A stretch of DNA of 64,000 nucleotides from Rhodospirillaceae bacterium (GTDB lineage Bacteria; Pseudomonadota; Alphaproteobacteria; Reyranellales; Reyranellaceae). The DNA lies in contig WOUR01000016.1 of the NCBI GenBank assembly GCA_009772935.1, positions 124,001-188,000 of the forward strand, given 5' to 3'. Shown here in pieces: positions 8,506 to 18,168 of the stretch (position 1 is the stretch's first letter; each line of letters opens with the position of its first letter). The notes beneath the pieces were generated by a model. That model ran no database searches. It saw nothing but the letters and a program-made list of their open reading frames with translations, and was not told the origin of the DNA. The position numbers and the translations under genes are program-made.

Positions 8506-9338
8506 GACAGACGCGCGTCGATCCATGCCGTGATGTCGGCCATCACGCCTTCCTTGCCGGTGTCGGCCAGCAGGTCGTGGAAGTGGTCCTTGTAGAGTTT
8601 CAGCGTCTTGTCGGCCGAGCCCACCGTGTCGTGGAAGAACTGGCTGCCCTCGCACACCGTCGCCTTGTCGGCCGTGCCGTGCATGATGAGGACGGGCAAG
8701 GTGATCTTCGGGAACTCCTCGCGCAGGCGCTCGTCGGCGCGGACCAGGGCGGCCACCGTGGCAGCAGGTTGGACTTCGTGGGCGATCAGCGGATCGGCGT
8801 TGAGCGCCGCCACGGCCGCGGGATCGCGCGAGAAATCCTCGTTCTTCAGTTTGAGCACCGGCAGGTGCGGCGCGATGTGGCTCAGCCCCTTGATGGCGGC
8901 CAGCGCGAAGCCCGGCGCCGGCACCTGGAAGGCGAAGCTCTCGCAGATGAAGCCGGCGAGCTCGGCCTGGTTGTCGAGCGTGTAGGTGGCGGAGACGACA
9001 CCGCCGGCGCTATGGCCTAGCAGGAAGACCGGCAGGCCGGGATGGCGCGCCTTGGCGATCTTCACCGTGCCCGCCAGGTCGGAGACATAGTCGGCAATGT
9101 CGTCGACGTAGAAGCGCTCGCCCTCCGACTTGCCCCGCCCCCGCAGATCGAGCGCGAAGACGGCATGGCCCTTCTTCACCAGTTCGCCCGCCGCCCAGAG
9201 ATATTGCCCGCCATGGGAGTTGACGCCGTGGCAGATCACGACCAAGGCGCACGCCGCGCCGTCGGGTGTCCAGGAGCGCAGGTAGATCTTGAGGCCGTCC
9301 TTGCCGTCGAAGGTTTCTTCGGTCGCGGTCGTCATCAT
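8502..9338 (-). CDS. Alpha/beta hydrolase, monoacylglycerol-lipase type
   Basis: A 278-residue serine hydrolase of the hydrolase-4/lysophospholipase group. Visible parts are the oxyanion region VVICHGVNSHGGQY, the DLRGRGKSEG loop, the nucleophile elbow LLGHSAGG (Ser in GxSxG), the acid residue in VLIMHGTADKATV and the catalytic His in KDHFHDLL. It probably releases fatty acids from monoacylglycerols or related esters in the cytoplasm, as no signal peptide is seen. It stands alone, ending tail-to-tail with the GST-like gene. Confidence 0.85.
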   Translation of the reverse strand: MMTTATEETFDGKDGLKIYLRSWTPDGAACALVVICHGVNSHGGQYLWAAGELVKKGHAVFALDLRGRGKSEGERFYVDDIADYVSDLAGTVKIAKARHPGLPVFLLGHSAGGVVSATYTLDNQAELAGFICESFAFQVPAPGFALAAIKGLSHIAPHLPVLKLKNEDFSRDPAAVAALNADPLIAHEVQPAATVAALVRADERLREEFPKITLPVLIMHGTADKATVCEGSQFFHDTVGSADKTLKLYKDHFHDLLADTGKEGVMADITAWIDARLS

Positions 9339-9417
9339 GTCTCTCCCCAGAGCGAATACCGGGAGAGACTCCTACTGCACGCCGAATGAATCCGCCATTC
9401 GACCTAAGACGCGGACC

Positions 9418-10425
9418 CTACTCCAGCCAGCGCAGGCAGCCCGTCGCTTCGAGTACCGGATCGAGCCGCCGGCGCACCTCGGCGGGCAACGCCGCCAGCT
9501 TCTTGCGCAGCGCGTCGTAGCATTTGGCCTGGTAGCGGAAGGGCGCCTGGCTCCAGCGCCGGCCGAGAACGTCGAGATCGACCGACGAGGCGCCGCTCTC
9601 CAACGCCGCGCGGTTCGCGGCCAGGAACGGCAGATAGGTCTCCGCACAATGCTTCAGCAGCGCAGTCACGCCCTCCGGCAAGGGCGCGTCGGCCGCCAGC
9701 CATTCGCCGTCGACGCCCGACGCATCGTCGAGCCGCAGCAGCCAGCAATAGACGTCGGGCGCCCGCTCCCGCATCTCCATCATCGGCGTCGGATCGACCG
9801 AGAGGATCTGCAGCTGGCCGAACAGGCCAAAGTCGGCCAGCGACGGCCGCGAGCCGAACAGATACTCCATCTTCCGGACATGGGGATCGAGCGTGTCGAG
9901 GATGAATCGGTAGCTGTCCTCGATGATCGGGCGGTTGGCGTCGGTGCAGCCGACCATCGCCATGCGGCCCACCTGGCGATCGTTGAAGGCCTGCATCGCC
10001 TCGCGCCGCTCGGCTTCGGGCATCTGCGGATTGCGCGAGGTGATCACCCAGTCCTGGGCGAACGCGCGGTCGGGCGCATAGAACCAGCGATAGTGGAACA
10101 TGATCTTGGTGACCCACTCGTCGCCGAAATCCTCCAGCAGGTCGCTGAGCCAGGCGCGCGCCGGATCGTCCGGGATGATCGAGCGCTGACCGGGATGGGC
10201 GCGTTCCAGCGCGTAAGCGAGCGGCGTCGAATCGTTCATTACGGTGCCATCGGGGAACGTCAGCGCGGGGATCACCGGCGGCAGGCCGGCCGCAACCGCG
10301 ACGTCACGCGGCCAGCCCACGGCCTTCCAGACAAAGGGCAGCCGACGGTAGCGCAGGATCGCGCGCATCTTCACCGAATAGGGCGAGGGTCCGAAGCCGT
10401 GAAGGATGTAGGGGTTCGTGCTCAT
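9418..10425 (-). CDS. Glutathione S-transferase family protein
   Basis: A 335-residue protein with an N-terminal thioredoxin-like GST domain (YILHGFGPSPYSVKMRAILRYR, residues 6-27) and a long helical C-terminal part containing SRPSLADFGLFGQL, a typical GST C-domain signature. It is longer than most GSTs, with about 100 extra C-terminal residues. I chose the ATG at 10425 for the GAGGGA site upstream; another ATG lies four codons earlier. It starts 14 bases after the sulfatase stop, so the two are likely co-transcribed. The substrate is unknown. Confidence 0.75.
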   Translation of the reverse strand: MSTNPYILHGFGPSPYSVKMRAILRYRRLPFVWKAVGWPRDVAVAAGLPPVIPALTFPDGTVMNDSTPLAYALERAHPGQRSIIPDDPARAWLSDLLEDFGDEWVTKIMFHYRWFYAPDRAFAQDWVITSRNPQMPEAERREAMQAFNDRQVGRMAMVGCTDANRPIIEDSYRFILDTLDPHVRKMEYLFGSRPSLADFGLFGQLQILSVDPTPMMEMRERAPDVYCWLLRLDDASGVDGEWLAADAPLPEGVTALLKHCAETYLPFLAANRAALESGASSVDLDVLGRRWSQAPFRYQAKCYDALRKKLAALPAEVRRRLDPVLEATGCLRWLE

Positions 10426-10438
10426 GTCATCCCTCATT

Positions 10439-12004
10439 TCACCACTGGCCGAAGAAGATGCCGTGCTGGCGATGCTTGGCCGTACGTGCCGCGACATAGG
10501 CGTCGTCGACGGTGACGCGGCTCTTGCGCGCCTTGGCCCAGGCGTTCAACCGGTCCTCCATCTCGCGGAAGATCGGCGCATAGGTCAGGTCAGCGCCGAG
10601 GTCGCGCCGTTCCTTCGGATCGTTGGCGAGGTCGAACAGCATCGGCCGGTAGCCCTGCCACCAGACGTATTTCCAGCGGTCGGTGCGCACCATGATGGCG
10701 CGGCATTCGTCGGGCCTGCGGCCGAGGATCGTACGCGCCTCGCGAAACGAATAGTCGAGCTCCGAGAAGACCGCGTCACGCCAGGTGTCGAGATGGATCC
10801 GGCGCAGCAGCGGCAGCAGCGACCGGCCCTCGAGCAGGTGGTCCTGCGGCGGCAGGCCCAGCGTCTCGAGGATGGTCGGCACGACATCGATCGCCTCGAC
10901 GAAGCGCTCGTCGACCGTGCCGCGCGTCAGGTCTGCCTCGGGATCGGGATCGACCACGATGAAGGGCACGCGCTGCGCCTCCTCGTAGAACATCTCCTTT
11001 TCACCCAACCAGTGGTCGCCCAGGAAGTCGCCATGGTCGGCGGTGAAGATGATCAGCGTGTCGTCGAGCCGGCCGGCCCGCTCCATGTGGGCGAACAGGC
11101 GGCCCAGCCAGTCGTCGAGCTGGCGGATCAGGCCCATATAGGCCGGACGCACGATGCCCGGCGCCTCGGGGCGGCTGAAGGAGACCGATTCCTCCATCTC
11201 GCGATAGGCGGCCAGCACGGGATGCTCGTTCGCGCGCTCCTGTTCGTCGCGGTTCAGCGGCAGCATGTCGGCGGCGCCATACATGTTGTGGTAGGGCGCC
11301 GGCGCCATGTAGGGCCAATGCGGCTTCACGTAGCTGAGATGCAGGCACCAGGGCTTGTCGCCCATCTCGTCGATGAAGCGCATCGCCTCGCGCGTCATGT
11401 AAGCGGTCTCTGAATGCTCCTCCTTCACGCGTGCCGGCAGGTGGACGTTGCGCATGTGCCAGCCCGAGGCCTTCTCGCCGCCGGGCCCGTCGGCCGAGAT
11501 CACGAAGTCGCTCCACGGATCGTCGGAGACGTAGCCGTGTCGCCGCAGATAGTCGGCATAGCCGCTCTCCGCGCCGGGCGGCGAGTGGCCGTCGTAGCGG
11601 TCCAGCTCCTCGAAGCGGCCGGCGCGCATCAGCGCCTCCAGCGCCGAGCCGCCCTCGATGCCGAAACGCTCCAATCCTTCGAGGTCGGGCAGGACATGGG
11701 TCTTGCCGGCCAGCGCCACGCGGATCCCGGCGGCCGACAGGAACTCGCCGAGGGTCTTCTCACGCAAGGAGAGCGGGACGCGGTTCCAGGTGGCGCCGTG
11801 GCTCGACACGTAGCGGCCGGTATAGAAGCTCATGCGGCTGGGGCCGCAGACGCCGGACTGCACATAGGCACGCGGGAAGCGCACGCCGCGCGCCGCCAGC
11901 GCGTCGATTGCCGGTGTCTTCAGATGCGGATGACCGGCGCAGGACAGATGGTCCGCGCGCAACTGGTCGCACATGATGAACAGAACGTTTTTGACCTTGC
12001 CCAC
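10439..12004 (-). CDS. Sulfatase / phosphonate monoester hydrolase-like enzyme
   Basis: A 521-residue alkaline-phosphatase-superfamily enzyme. The N-terminus has the metal site FIMCDQLRADHL (Asp13). The cysteine-type sulfatase signature CGPSR follows at residues 53-57; its Cys is normally converted to formylglycine. Further metal ligands lie in IIFTADHGDFLGDH. Overall it resembles the choline-sulfatase/phosphonate monoester hydrolase group. I chose the GTG at 12004 because GAGGAA lies upstream. There is no signal peptide, so it is probably cytoplasmic. It is followed closely by a GST gene and is divergent from the DUF924 gene. Confidence 0.85.
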   Translation of the reverse strand: MGKVKNVLFIMCDQLRADHLSCAGHPHLKTPAIDALAARGVRFPRAYVQSGVCGPSRMSFYTGRYVSSHGATWNRVPLSLREKTLGEFLSAAGIRVALAGKTHVLPDLEGLERFGIEGGSALEALMRAGRFEELDRYDGHSPPGAESGYADYLRRHGYVSDDPWSDFVISADGPGGEKASGWHMRNVHLPARVKEEHSETAYMTREAMRFIDEMGDKPWCLHLSYVKPHWPYMAPAPYHNMYGAADMLPLNRDEQERANEHPVLAAYREMEESVSFSRPEAPGIVRPAYMGLIRQLDDWLGRLFAHMERAGRLDDTLIIFTADHGDFLGDHWLGEKEMFYEEAQRVPFIVVDPDPEADLTRGTVDERFVEAIDVVPTILETLGLPPQDHLLEGRSLLPLLRRIHLDTWRDAVFSELDYSFREARTILGRRPDECRAIMVRTDRWKYVWWQGYRPMLFDLANDPKERRDLGADLTYAPIFREMEDRLNAWAKARKSRVTVDDAYVAARTAKHRQHGIFFGQW

Positions 12005-12051
12005 GATTTCCTCGCTCGACGGCTTCTGCGTGCCCTGTCTAACTAAGCCGC

Positions 12052-12627
12052 ATGACACAGCCGCCGTCCATCCGCGACATCATCGATTTCTGGTTCCTGC
12101 CGCTCGGCCATCCCGACCACGGCAAGCCGCGCGACATCTGGTGGCGGAGCACGCCCGAATTCGATGCCGAAACCGTGGGGCGGTTCGGCGCCGCGATCGA
12201 ACGCGCGATCGCTGGCGAGCTCGATGCCTGGAAGGACTCACCCGAGGGCGCGCTGGCGCTGATCCTTCTCTGCGACCAGTTTACCCGCAACTGCTTCCGC
12301 AAGACGGCGCGCGCCTTCGCCGGTGATGCGCGGGCCATCGAGATCGCGCGTTACGCCCTGGCGCGCTTCTATCCCTCGGTGTTTCCCGTCGACATGCGGC
12401 TGTTCTTCTACATGCCGTTCGGCCACAGCGAGCATCTCGCCGACCAGCAGCTCGCCTGCGCCCTGTTCGAGACGATCGGCGGCGAGGACAACATCAAATC
12501 GGCGCTGGACCACCGCGACGTCGTCGCCCGCTTCGGCCGCTTCCCCCACCGCAACGAGGTGCTGGGCCGCGCGACGACGGCGGAAGAGCTCGAGTACCTG
12601 AAGAACGCCAACAGATACGGGCAGTGA
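12052..12627 (+). CDS. DUF924 family protein
   Basis: A 191-residue all-helical protein matching the DUF924 family: an IIDFWF start, a WWRSTPEFD block, LILLCDQFTRNCFR (the family's D-Q-F-x-R-N-x-x-R pattern), and FYMPFGHSEHLADQQ near residue 120. Members fold like TPR proteins, and no biochemical role is established. It is divergent from the sulfatase gene and is followed by a dispersed palindromic repeat. Confidence 0.88.
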   Translation: MTQPPSIRDIIDFWFLPLGHPDHGKPRDIWWRSTPEFDAETVGRFGAAIERAIAGELDAWKDSPEGALALILLCDQFTRNCFRKTARAFAGDARAIEIARYALARFYPSVFPVDMRLFFYMPFGHSEHLADQQLACALFETIGGEDNIKSALDHRDVVARFGRFPHRNEVLGRATTAEELEYLKNANRYGQ

Positions 12628-12674
12628 AGGTTCGCGAAATACAAACTCCGTCATCTCGACCGAACCACACTCCA

Positions 12675-12782
12675 CCTCACCCTGAGGAGGCGCGAAGCGC
12701 CGTCTCGAAGGGTGGGCAACAGACAGGGTGCTCGTGCCCATGCTTCGAGACGCGCTCCTGCGGAGCGCTCCTCAGCATGAGG
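12675..12782. repeat. Dispersed palindromic repeat, copy 1 (half-units head to head)
   Basis: Two inverted half-units of about 45 bases. Outer ends are CCTCACCCTGAGG and CCTCAGCATGAGG; inner parts are GTCTCGAAGGGTGGGCAAC and GCCCATGCTTCGAGAC. The same element recurs at 18169-18280, 44800-44905 and, in the opposite arrangement, 57523-57643. It lies between the DUF924 and macro-domain genes (both stops face it) and could form a large hairpin in RNA. Confidence 0.85.
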
Positions 12783-12817
12783 TTGGTGATAATCCGTCCA
12801 TCACGTTTGGATATGGG

Positions 12818-13312
12818 CTACGCGCCGATAATCTCGCGATAGACGTCGGCGGTCGCGGTGTCGAAGCAGCAGAAGATGACGTGCTCGGGCATGCCGATCA
12901 GACGGACCTCGCGGACGGCGATCTCGGCGGCGGCTTCCCTCGGATAGCCGTAGATGCCGGTCGAGATTGCGGGGAAGGCCATGCTTCGCAGGCCTTCGAC
13001 GACTGCCAGCGCCAGCGCGTTGCGGTAGCAGCGGGCCAGCAGCTCGGGCTCGCCCTGCGTGCCGCCGCGCCAGACCGGACCGACCGTGTGAATGACGCGG
13101 CGCGCCTTGAGGCGGTAGCCGCTGGTGATCCTGGCTTCGCCGGTGGGGCAGCCGCCCAGGGTGCGGCACTCGGCCAGCAGTTCGGGGCCGGCCGCACGAT
13201 GGATGGCGCCGTCGACGCCACCGCCGCCCAGCAGGCTCTCCTTGGCAGCGTTGACGATGGCATCGACGTCGAGGTGCGTGATGTCGCCCTCGACGACCTC
13301 GATGCGCCTCAT
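12818..13312 (-). CDS. Macro-domain ADP-ribose-binding/hydrolase protein
   Basis: A 164-residue single macro domain of the YmdB/MacroD type. Blocks seen are [18 protein letters not shown] with the conserved Asn-Ala-Ala, [41 protein letters not shown] and [13 protein letters not shown]. These form the ADP-ribose pocket; the [10 protein letters not shown] loop is that of O-acetyl-ADP-ribose deacetylases and mono-ADP-ribosyl hydrolases. The ATG at 13312 is preceded by TAGGAAA and lies four bases after the DUF882 stop, so the two are co-transcribed. Confidence 0.92.
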   Translation of the reverse strand: MRRIEVVEGDITHLDVDAIVNAAKESLLGGGGVDGAIHRAAGPELLAECRTLGGCPTGEARITSGYRLKARRVIHTVGPVWRGGTQGEPELLARCYRNALALAVVEGLRSMAFPAISTGIYGYPREAAAEIAVREVRLIGMPEHVIFCCFDTATADVYREIIGA

Positions 13313-13316
13313 TTTC

Positions 13317-14099
13317 CTACCAGTAACGAACCGGGCCGGTGTCGATGTGAACGAAGCCGGAGCGCGGGTAGAAGCCGACGCCGCCCATGTTGAGCGAACG
13401 CGCCGCCTGGCGGATGCGGAACACCGGGACGCCCGGGAAGCGGATGTCCATGGCGTTGCCGTTGATGTGCTGGCTGTCGCGCGCCACGCCGCGGCTGACG
13501 CTGGCCAGCCAGGCATTGCTCTCGGGCGAGCGGAAGGCCGACAGGACCTCGACCGGGCCGCCGTAGCCGGAGATGCGGGCGGTGTGCCACAACACGTCGA
13601 ACAGCAGCGGGTCCATCTCGGTCGTGCCGGCGTCGCGGCTGTCGCGCAGGAACTGGTTGAGCTGGTCCAGCGCGCTGCGATGATAGGCGCCGTTCGACCA
13701 GTAGGTAACGGTCAGCTCTTCCTTGGTGTTGAAATTCACCAGGCTGAGGCTGCGCGGGCTGGACAGGTCGAGATCGGGCGTCGGGACCGGCGCGGCCAGG
13801 GCGGCGGCGGCCGGCGCGAACCCACCGTAACGGGACGCACGCATTTTCTGCTGCGTGGCGGGCGGCGCCTTCTTCTGCTGGGCTGCGGCCTTCTGCACAT
13901 TTGCAGACTTGGCGGGTGCGGCGGTCGTCTTCTTCGTGGTAGCGGTGGTCGTGGTTTTCGTCGTGGAAGCGGCGGTCTTCGTCGTAGCGGTCGCGGCGGT
14001 CTTGACCTTGGGAGCGGTCGAAGCCCCTGTATTGGTCTGGGCGAAGCCCGTGCCGGCAAATGCCAACAGTGTCGCCAGGCTCAGTACAAAACTACGCAT
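13317..14099 (-). CDS. DUF882 / YcbK-like peptidoglycan peptidase (M15 fold) with Thr/Ala/Lys linker
   Basis: A 260-residue secreted protein with a signal peptide (1-20, FAGTGFAQ), a low-complexity linker rich in Thr, Ala and Lys (about 24-90), and a C-terminal YcbK/DUF882 domain. The zinc ligands of the M15 fold are visible: His211 and Asp218 ([13 protein letters not shown]) and His251 ([13 protein letters not shown]). It probably cleaves or binds peptidoglycan peptides in the periplasm. Family members often have an N-terminal anchor; here the flexible linker may span the space to the wall. It precedes the macro-domain gene by four bases. Confidence 0.88.
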   Translation of the reverse strand: MRSFVLSLATLLAFAGTGFAQTNTGASTAPKVKTAATATTKTAASTTKTTTTATTKKTTAAPAKSANVQKAAAQQKKAPPATQQKMRASRYGGFAPAAAALAAPVPTPDLDLSSPRSLSLVNFNTKEELTVTYWSNGAYHRSALDQLNQFLRDSRDAGTTEMDPLLFDVLWHTARISGYGGPVEVLSAFRSPESNAWLASVSRGVARDSQHINGNAMDIRFPGVPVFRIRQAARSLNMGGVGFYPRSGFVHIDTGPVRYW

Positions 14100-14141
14100 C
14101 CGTGCCCCGGTGTTGTTGCATTTTTGTCACAGACACCCTTA

Positions 14142-15548
14142 TCAGAGACCCATTCTCGACTCAAAGTTAAATTCCTGGTCCCGGCCGACGGCGAGCCCAA
14201 CAACTGCACCCACCATGCAAAGGGTTGGGCCACTCAGGAAGGCCCGCTGGACTTGCCGATCGATGGTGGCGAGGGTCCCGACGATGCGACGCTCCCGGTC
14301 GGTGGTGCCGTTTTCGATCAGGGCGATGGGAGTCGAGGCCGGCAGCCCGTGGGCAATGAGCTGCGTCGTAATCTGGGGGAGCGCGCCCGCGCCCATGTAG
14401 ATGACGACGGTCTGCCGCGGCCGGGAGAGCATCTTCCAGTCGAGATCGACGGTGCCGTCCTTCAGGTGACCGGTAACCAGCACGCAGGCCTGGGCATGGT
14501 CGCGATGGGTCAGCGGAATGCCCGCGCTGGAGGCACATCCCAGGGCCGCCGTCACGCCCGGCACGACCTCGACAGCGACGCCCGCCTTGACCAGCGCTTC
14601 GACCTCCTCGCCGCCGCGGCCGAACACGAAGGGGTCGCCCCCCTTCAGCCGCACCACGCTCTTGCCGGCCCGGGCCAGCGCCACCAGCCGGTCGTTGATC
14701 TCTTCCTGCGGCACGCAATGGTTGGCCCGCCGCTTGCCGACATAGATCCGCTCGGCGTCCCGGCGCGCCAGCGACAGGATCTCGTCCGACACCAGCCGGT
14801 CGTAGACCAGGACGTCCGCCCGCTGCAGCAGGCGGTGCGCCTTCAGGGTGAGAAGATCGGGATCGCCCGGTCCGGCGCCGACGAGATGCACCATGCCGAC
14901 CGACGGCGCCTCGCTGCGGAAACCGTCCAGCAGCCGGATCAGCTCGCGGCGCGCCCCGATCTCGTCGCCGGCCAGGGCGAGCTCGCCGACCCGGCCCTCG
15001 AAGACCCGATCCCAGAAGCGGCGACGCGACCGCGGCACGACGAGGGTGCGACGCACCTGCTCGCGGAACATCTCGGCGAAGCGCGCCAGCCGCCCCAGCG
15101 CCGCCGGCAGGCTGCGCTCGATCTCGGCGCGGATGCGGCGCGCGAGCGCGGGCGCTGTGCCGCCGGTCGAGATCGCGATGGTGATGGGCGCACGATCGAT
15201 GATCGCGGGCATGATGAAGCTCGACAGCGCGGGCCGATCGACGACGTTCACCGGAACGCAGCGCCTCTGGGCGGCGGCGGACACGCGCGCCTGCAGCGAT
15301 TCGTCCTCGGTTGCCACGATGACCAGCGACATGCCCTCGAGATCGTTGTCGTCGAAGGAGCGACCGGCCCAGGACATATGGCCCTCGGAGATGAACTGCG
15401 CGACCTCGCCGCCGACCGTCGCGGCGATGAGCGAGACCTGGGCCCCGGCCTTAAGCAGCAGCTCCGCCTTGCGCGCGGCCGCATCGGCGCCGCCGACGAC
15501 CAGCGCACGTCGGCCCTGCAACGACAGGAAGAGCGGGAACGTCTGCAT
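14142..15548 (-). CDS. cysG: Siroheme synthase CysG
   Basis: A 468-residue trifunctional siroheme synthase. The N-terminal half (1-210) is a precorrin-2 dehydrogenase/ferrochelatase: an NAD-binding VVGGADAAARKAELLLKAGA segment and the VVDRPALSSFIMPAI region. The C-terminal half (215-455) is uroporphyrinogen-III methyltransferase: VGAGPGDPDLLTLKA, LKGGDPFVFGRGGEE, VVPGVTAALG and IPLTHRDHAQ. It supplies siroheme to the nitrite reductase of the same operon. Its ATG overlaps the nasA stop (TGATG). It is the last gene of the nas operon; no clear terminator is visible in the 42 bases that follow. Confidence 0.95.
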   Translation of the reverse strand: MQTFPLFLSLQGRRALVVGGADAAARKAELLLKAGAQVSLIAATVGGEVAQFISEGHMSWAGRSFDDNDLEGMSLVIVATEDESLQARVSAAAQRRCVPVNVVDRPALSSFIMPAIIDRAPITIAISTGGTAPALARRIRAEIERSLPAALGRLARFAEMFREQVRRTLVVPRSRRRFWDRVFEGRVGELALAGDEIGARRELIRLLDGFRSEAPSVGMVHLVGAGPGDPDLLTLKAHRLLQRADVLVYDRLVSDEILSLARRDAERIYVGKRRANHCVPQEEINDRLVALARAGKSVVRLKGGDPFVFGRGGEEVEALVKAGVAVEVVPGVTAALGCASSAGIPLTHRDHAQACVLVTGHLKDGTVDLDWKMLSRPRQTVVIYMGAGALPQITTQLIAHGLPASTPIALIENGTTDRERRIVGTLATIDRQVQRAFLSGPTLCMVGAVVGLAVGRDQEFNFESRMGL

Positions 15549-18154
15549 CACGCGGCCTTCACGAGGCGCGCCGACCGCAGCAGCGCCCGGATCTCGGAAC
15601 GGCAGGAACCGCAGTTGGTGCCGGCCTGCGTGGTCGCGCCGATAGCGGCCAACGAGGTCGCTCCATCGGCGATCGCCGCCTCGACAGCGCCGCAGGATAC
15701 GCCGAAGCAGGCGCATAGTTCGCCGCCGCGATGCATGTCCGTTCCCCCGTGCAGCAACGCGTCGCGCTGTTCCGTCGTCAGGCGATCCAGCGCCATGAAC
15801 GGCGCAAAGCGGTCGCGTGCGTCGGCCTGGTATGTCGGCCCCACCATCATCACGGCCTCGACCCGGCCATCGCTTACGACCGCGCCCACGTCCTTCTCAC
15901 CGGCAAGCCAGGGGCCCGGGTTGGCGGTGCGCACCGCAGCAGACAGCGCTCGTTGTGCAAGTGCGAGAGGCTGGTCGCCTGCAACGAGGTAGGCGTGATA
16001 GCCGGCGCCTCTGATCCGCGCCCAGTAGGAAGTTTCCGGCAGCATCACCGCGCGACGAGCGAGAATCGTGCCATGCCAACGCATATCAAGACGACGAATC
16101 TCGACGGGCGTGTGTTTCAGTTCCGGTTGGCCCGAGATCGGATCGACCGCGGGATTCACGGCAGCGTTGATGCGACCCGCGCGACTGACCTGCGCGGTCC
16201 AGTGCATGGGGGCGAAGGCTCCGCCGACGCGTAACGACTCGGTCACATGAACACGCAACACGCCACGGCCCCACGCGCTCGTCACCTCCGCGATGTCGCC
16301 CTCGGCAAGGCCGCGCGCCGAAGCATCGTGCGGATGCAACTCGATCGTCGGCTCCGGCCGATGACCGGCAAGGCGCACCGACTTGCCGGTACGCGTCATG
16401 GTGTGCCACTGGTCGCGCACCCGTCCGGTATTGAGGATCAGCGGCCGTGACTCTTCGGGTCCATTGACCGGCGCGCGGACCGTCGTGGCGATGAACCGCG
16501 CACGGCGGTCGGCATGAAAGAAGCCGCCTTCGCCAAAGAAGCGCCGGTCCGGCCCACCTCCCCACACGAACGGTTGCAAGGACTCGTAGGCTGCATCGTC
16601 GAGCGTGGCACAAGCACCGATATCGAAATCGCGGGTGCCTTCGTTCTCGAAGGCCGAGAGCGCGGCATGCTCGCGGAAAATGTCGGCCACGCCGCGCCAC
16701 GCGAAGGCCTCGCCGTGACCGAGGCGGCGGGCGACCTCCGAGACGATCCACCAGTCCTGCTTCGCCTCGCCCGGCGGCGGCAGGAACGGCCGCTGGCGCG
16801 AGATGCCGCGCTCGGAGTTCGTCACCGTGCCGTCCTTCTCCGCCCAGGCGAGGGCGGGCAGACGGACGCGGCAGGCATCGACCGTGTCGGTGGCGCGGAT
16901 CGCCTCCGAGACGATCGAGAATTCGCAACCCCGCAGCGCCTCGCGTACCGCATCGGCATCGGGCAGGCTGGCGACCGGATTGGTCGCCATGATCCACACC
17001 GCCTTGATGCGTCCCGCACGCACGGCTTCGAACAGCTCGACTGCCTTGAGGCCGGGCTTGGTCGCCATGCGCGCGGCGCGCCAGAAGCGGGCGACCCGCT
17101 CGATCGCGGCCGCGCCGAAGTCCATGTGGGCGGCCAGCGTGTTGGAGAGCGCGCCGACCTCGCGGCCGCCCATCGCATTGGGCTGGCCGGTGATCGAGAA
17201 GGGTCCCATGCCCGGCCGGCCGATGCGGCCGGTCAGCAGGTGGCAGTTGATCAGCGCATTGACCTTGTCGACGCCCGCACTCGACTGGTTCACGCCCTGC
17301 GAGTAGAGCGTCACGACCTTCTCGGTGCGGGCGAACCAGTCGATGAAGGTCTCGATGTCGGCTTGCCGCAGTCCGCAGGCAGCAGGATCGGTCGTCCGCG
17401 CGGCAGCGAGCGCCTCATCGAGACCCGACGTATGCCGATCGACGAAGCTGCGGTCAGCCACCCCGCGTTCGGCAAGTCCGGACAGGAGCACGTTGAACAG
17501 CGTGACGTCGCTGCCGGGCTTGAGGGCAAGATGGAGATCGGCGATGTCGCAGGTTTCCGTGCGCCGCGGATCGACGACGACGATCTTCATCGACGGCCGC
17601 GCATGCCGGGCGGCTTCGAGTCGCTGGAACAGCACCGGATGACACCAGGCGAGATTGCTGCCGACCAGCACCACGAGGTCGGCGCTCTCGAAGTCCTCAT
17701 AGCGGCCGGGCACGGTGTCGCTGCCGAAGGCACGCTTGTGACCGGCCACCGAAGAGGCCATGCAGAGGCGCGAATTGGTGTCGATGTTGGCGGTGCCGAG
17801 GAAGCCCTTGATCAGCTTGTTGGCAGTGTAATAGTCCTCGGTCAGCAGCTGGCCGGAGACATAGAAGGCGACCGCGTCCGGCCCGTGCCGCTCGATTGTC
17901 TGCCTGAAGCCGGACGCCACCGTGTCCAGCGCGATCTCCCAGGAGACACGCTGCCCGTCGATCTCGGGATGCAGGAGGCGATCCTCGAGCGACAGGGTCT
18001 CGCCCAGCGCCGCGCCCTTGGAGCATAGTCGCCCGCGATTCGCGGGATGGTCGTGGTCGGCCGCGATGGCCGCGCCGCCCTTCCCGTCGGGCGTCGCAAC
18101 GACCCCGCAGCCGACACCGCAATAGGGGCAGGTCGTGCGGACGGCGGGCGTCAT
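15548..18154 (-). CDS. nasA: Assimilatory nitrate reductase catalytic subunit NasA
   Basis: An 868-residue cytoplasmic molybdenum enzyme that reduces nitrate to nitrite. N-terminal [4Fe-4S] ligands are Cys9, Cys12, Cys16 and Cys44 (CPYCGVGC then GRLCSKG). The molybdopterin-binding body includes NRxCMASS- and GSNLAWCHP-like blocks, and a molydop-binding domain lies near 600-710. A C-terminal BFD-like [2Fe-2S] domain (CACFGVSCG then TNCGSC) is typical of NasA that takes electrons from a reductase partner. The ATG at 18154 leaves the cysteine motif at the usual distance. A palindromic repeat separates it from the flavoprotein gene upstream. Confidence 0.94.
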   Translation of the reverse strand: MTPAVRTTCPYCGVGCGVVATPDGKGGAAIAADHDHPANRGRLCSKGAALGETLSLEDRLLHPEIDGQRVSWEIALDTVASGFRQTIERHGPDAVAFYVSGQLLTEDYYTANKLIKGFLGTANIDTNSRLCMASSVAGHKRAFGSDTVPGRYEDFESADLVVLVGSNLAWCHPVLFQRLEAARHARPSMKIVVVDPRRTETCDIADLHLALKPGSDVTLFNVLLSGLAERGVADRSFVDRHTSGLDEALAAARTTDPAACGLRQADIETFIDWFARTEKVVTLYSQGVNQSSAGVDKVNALINCHLLTGRIGRPGMGPFSITGQPNAMGGREVGALSNTLAAHMDFGAAAIERVARFWRAARMATKPGLKAVELFEAVRAGRIKAVWIMATNPVASLPDADAVREALRGCEFSIVSEAIRATDTVDACRVRLPALAWAEKDGTVTNSERGISRQRPFLPPPGEAKQDWWIVSEVARRLGHGEAFAWRGVADIFREHAALSAFENEGTRDFDIGACATLDDAAYESLQPFVWGGGPDRRFFGEGGFFHADRRARFIATTVRAPVNGPEESRPLILNTGRVRDQWHTMTRTGKSVRLAGHRPEPTIELHPHDASARGLAEGDIAEVTSAWGRGVLRVHVTESLRVGGAFAPMHWTAQVSRAGRINAAVNPAVDPISGQPELKHTPVEIRRLDMRWHGTILARRAVMLPETSYWARIRGAGYHAYLVAGDQPLALAQRALSAAVRTANPGPWLAGEKDVGAVVSDGRVEAVMMVGPTYQADARDRFAPFMALDRLTTEQRDALLHGGTDMHRGGELCACFGVSCGAVEAAIADGATSLAAIGATTQAGTNCGSCRSEIRALLRSARLVKAA

Positions 18155-18168
18155 GACGACGAACACCA

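Noticed and set aside
12675..12782. The palindromic repeat as a CRISPR array or transcription terminator
   Set aside because: It has no regularly spaced short repeats with variable spacers and no T run. Its dispersed copies identify it as a REP-like element.
13125..15992. A 955-codon plus-strand open frame antisense to DUF882, cysG and nasA
   Set aside because: It has no recognisable domain and is explained by codon bias of three well-supported genes on the other strand.
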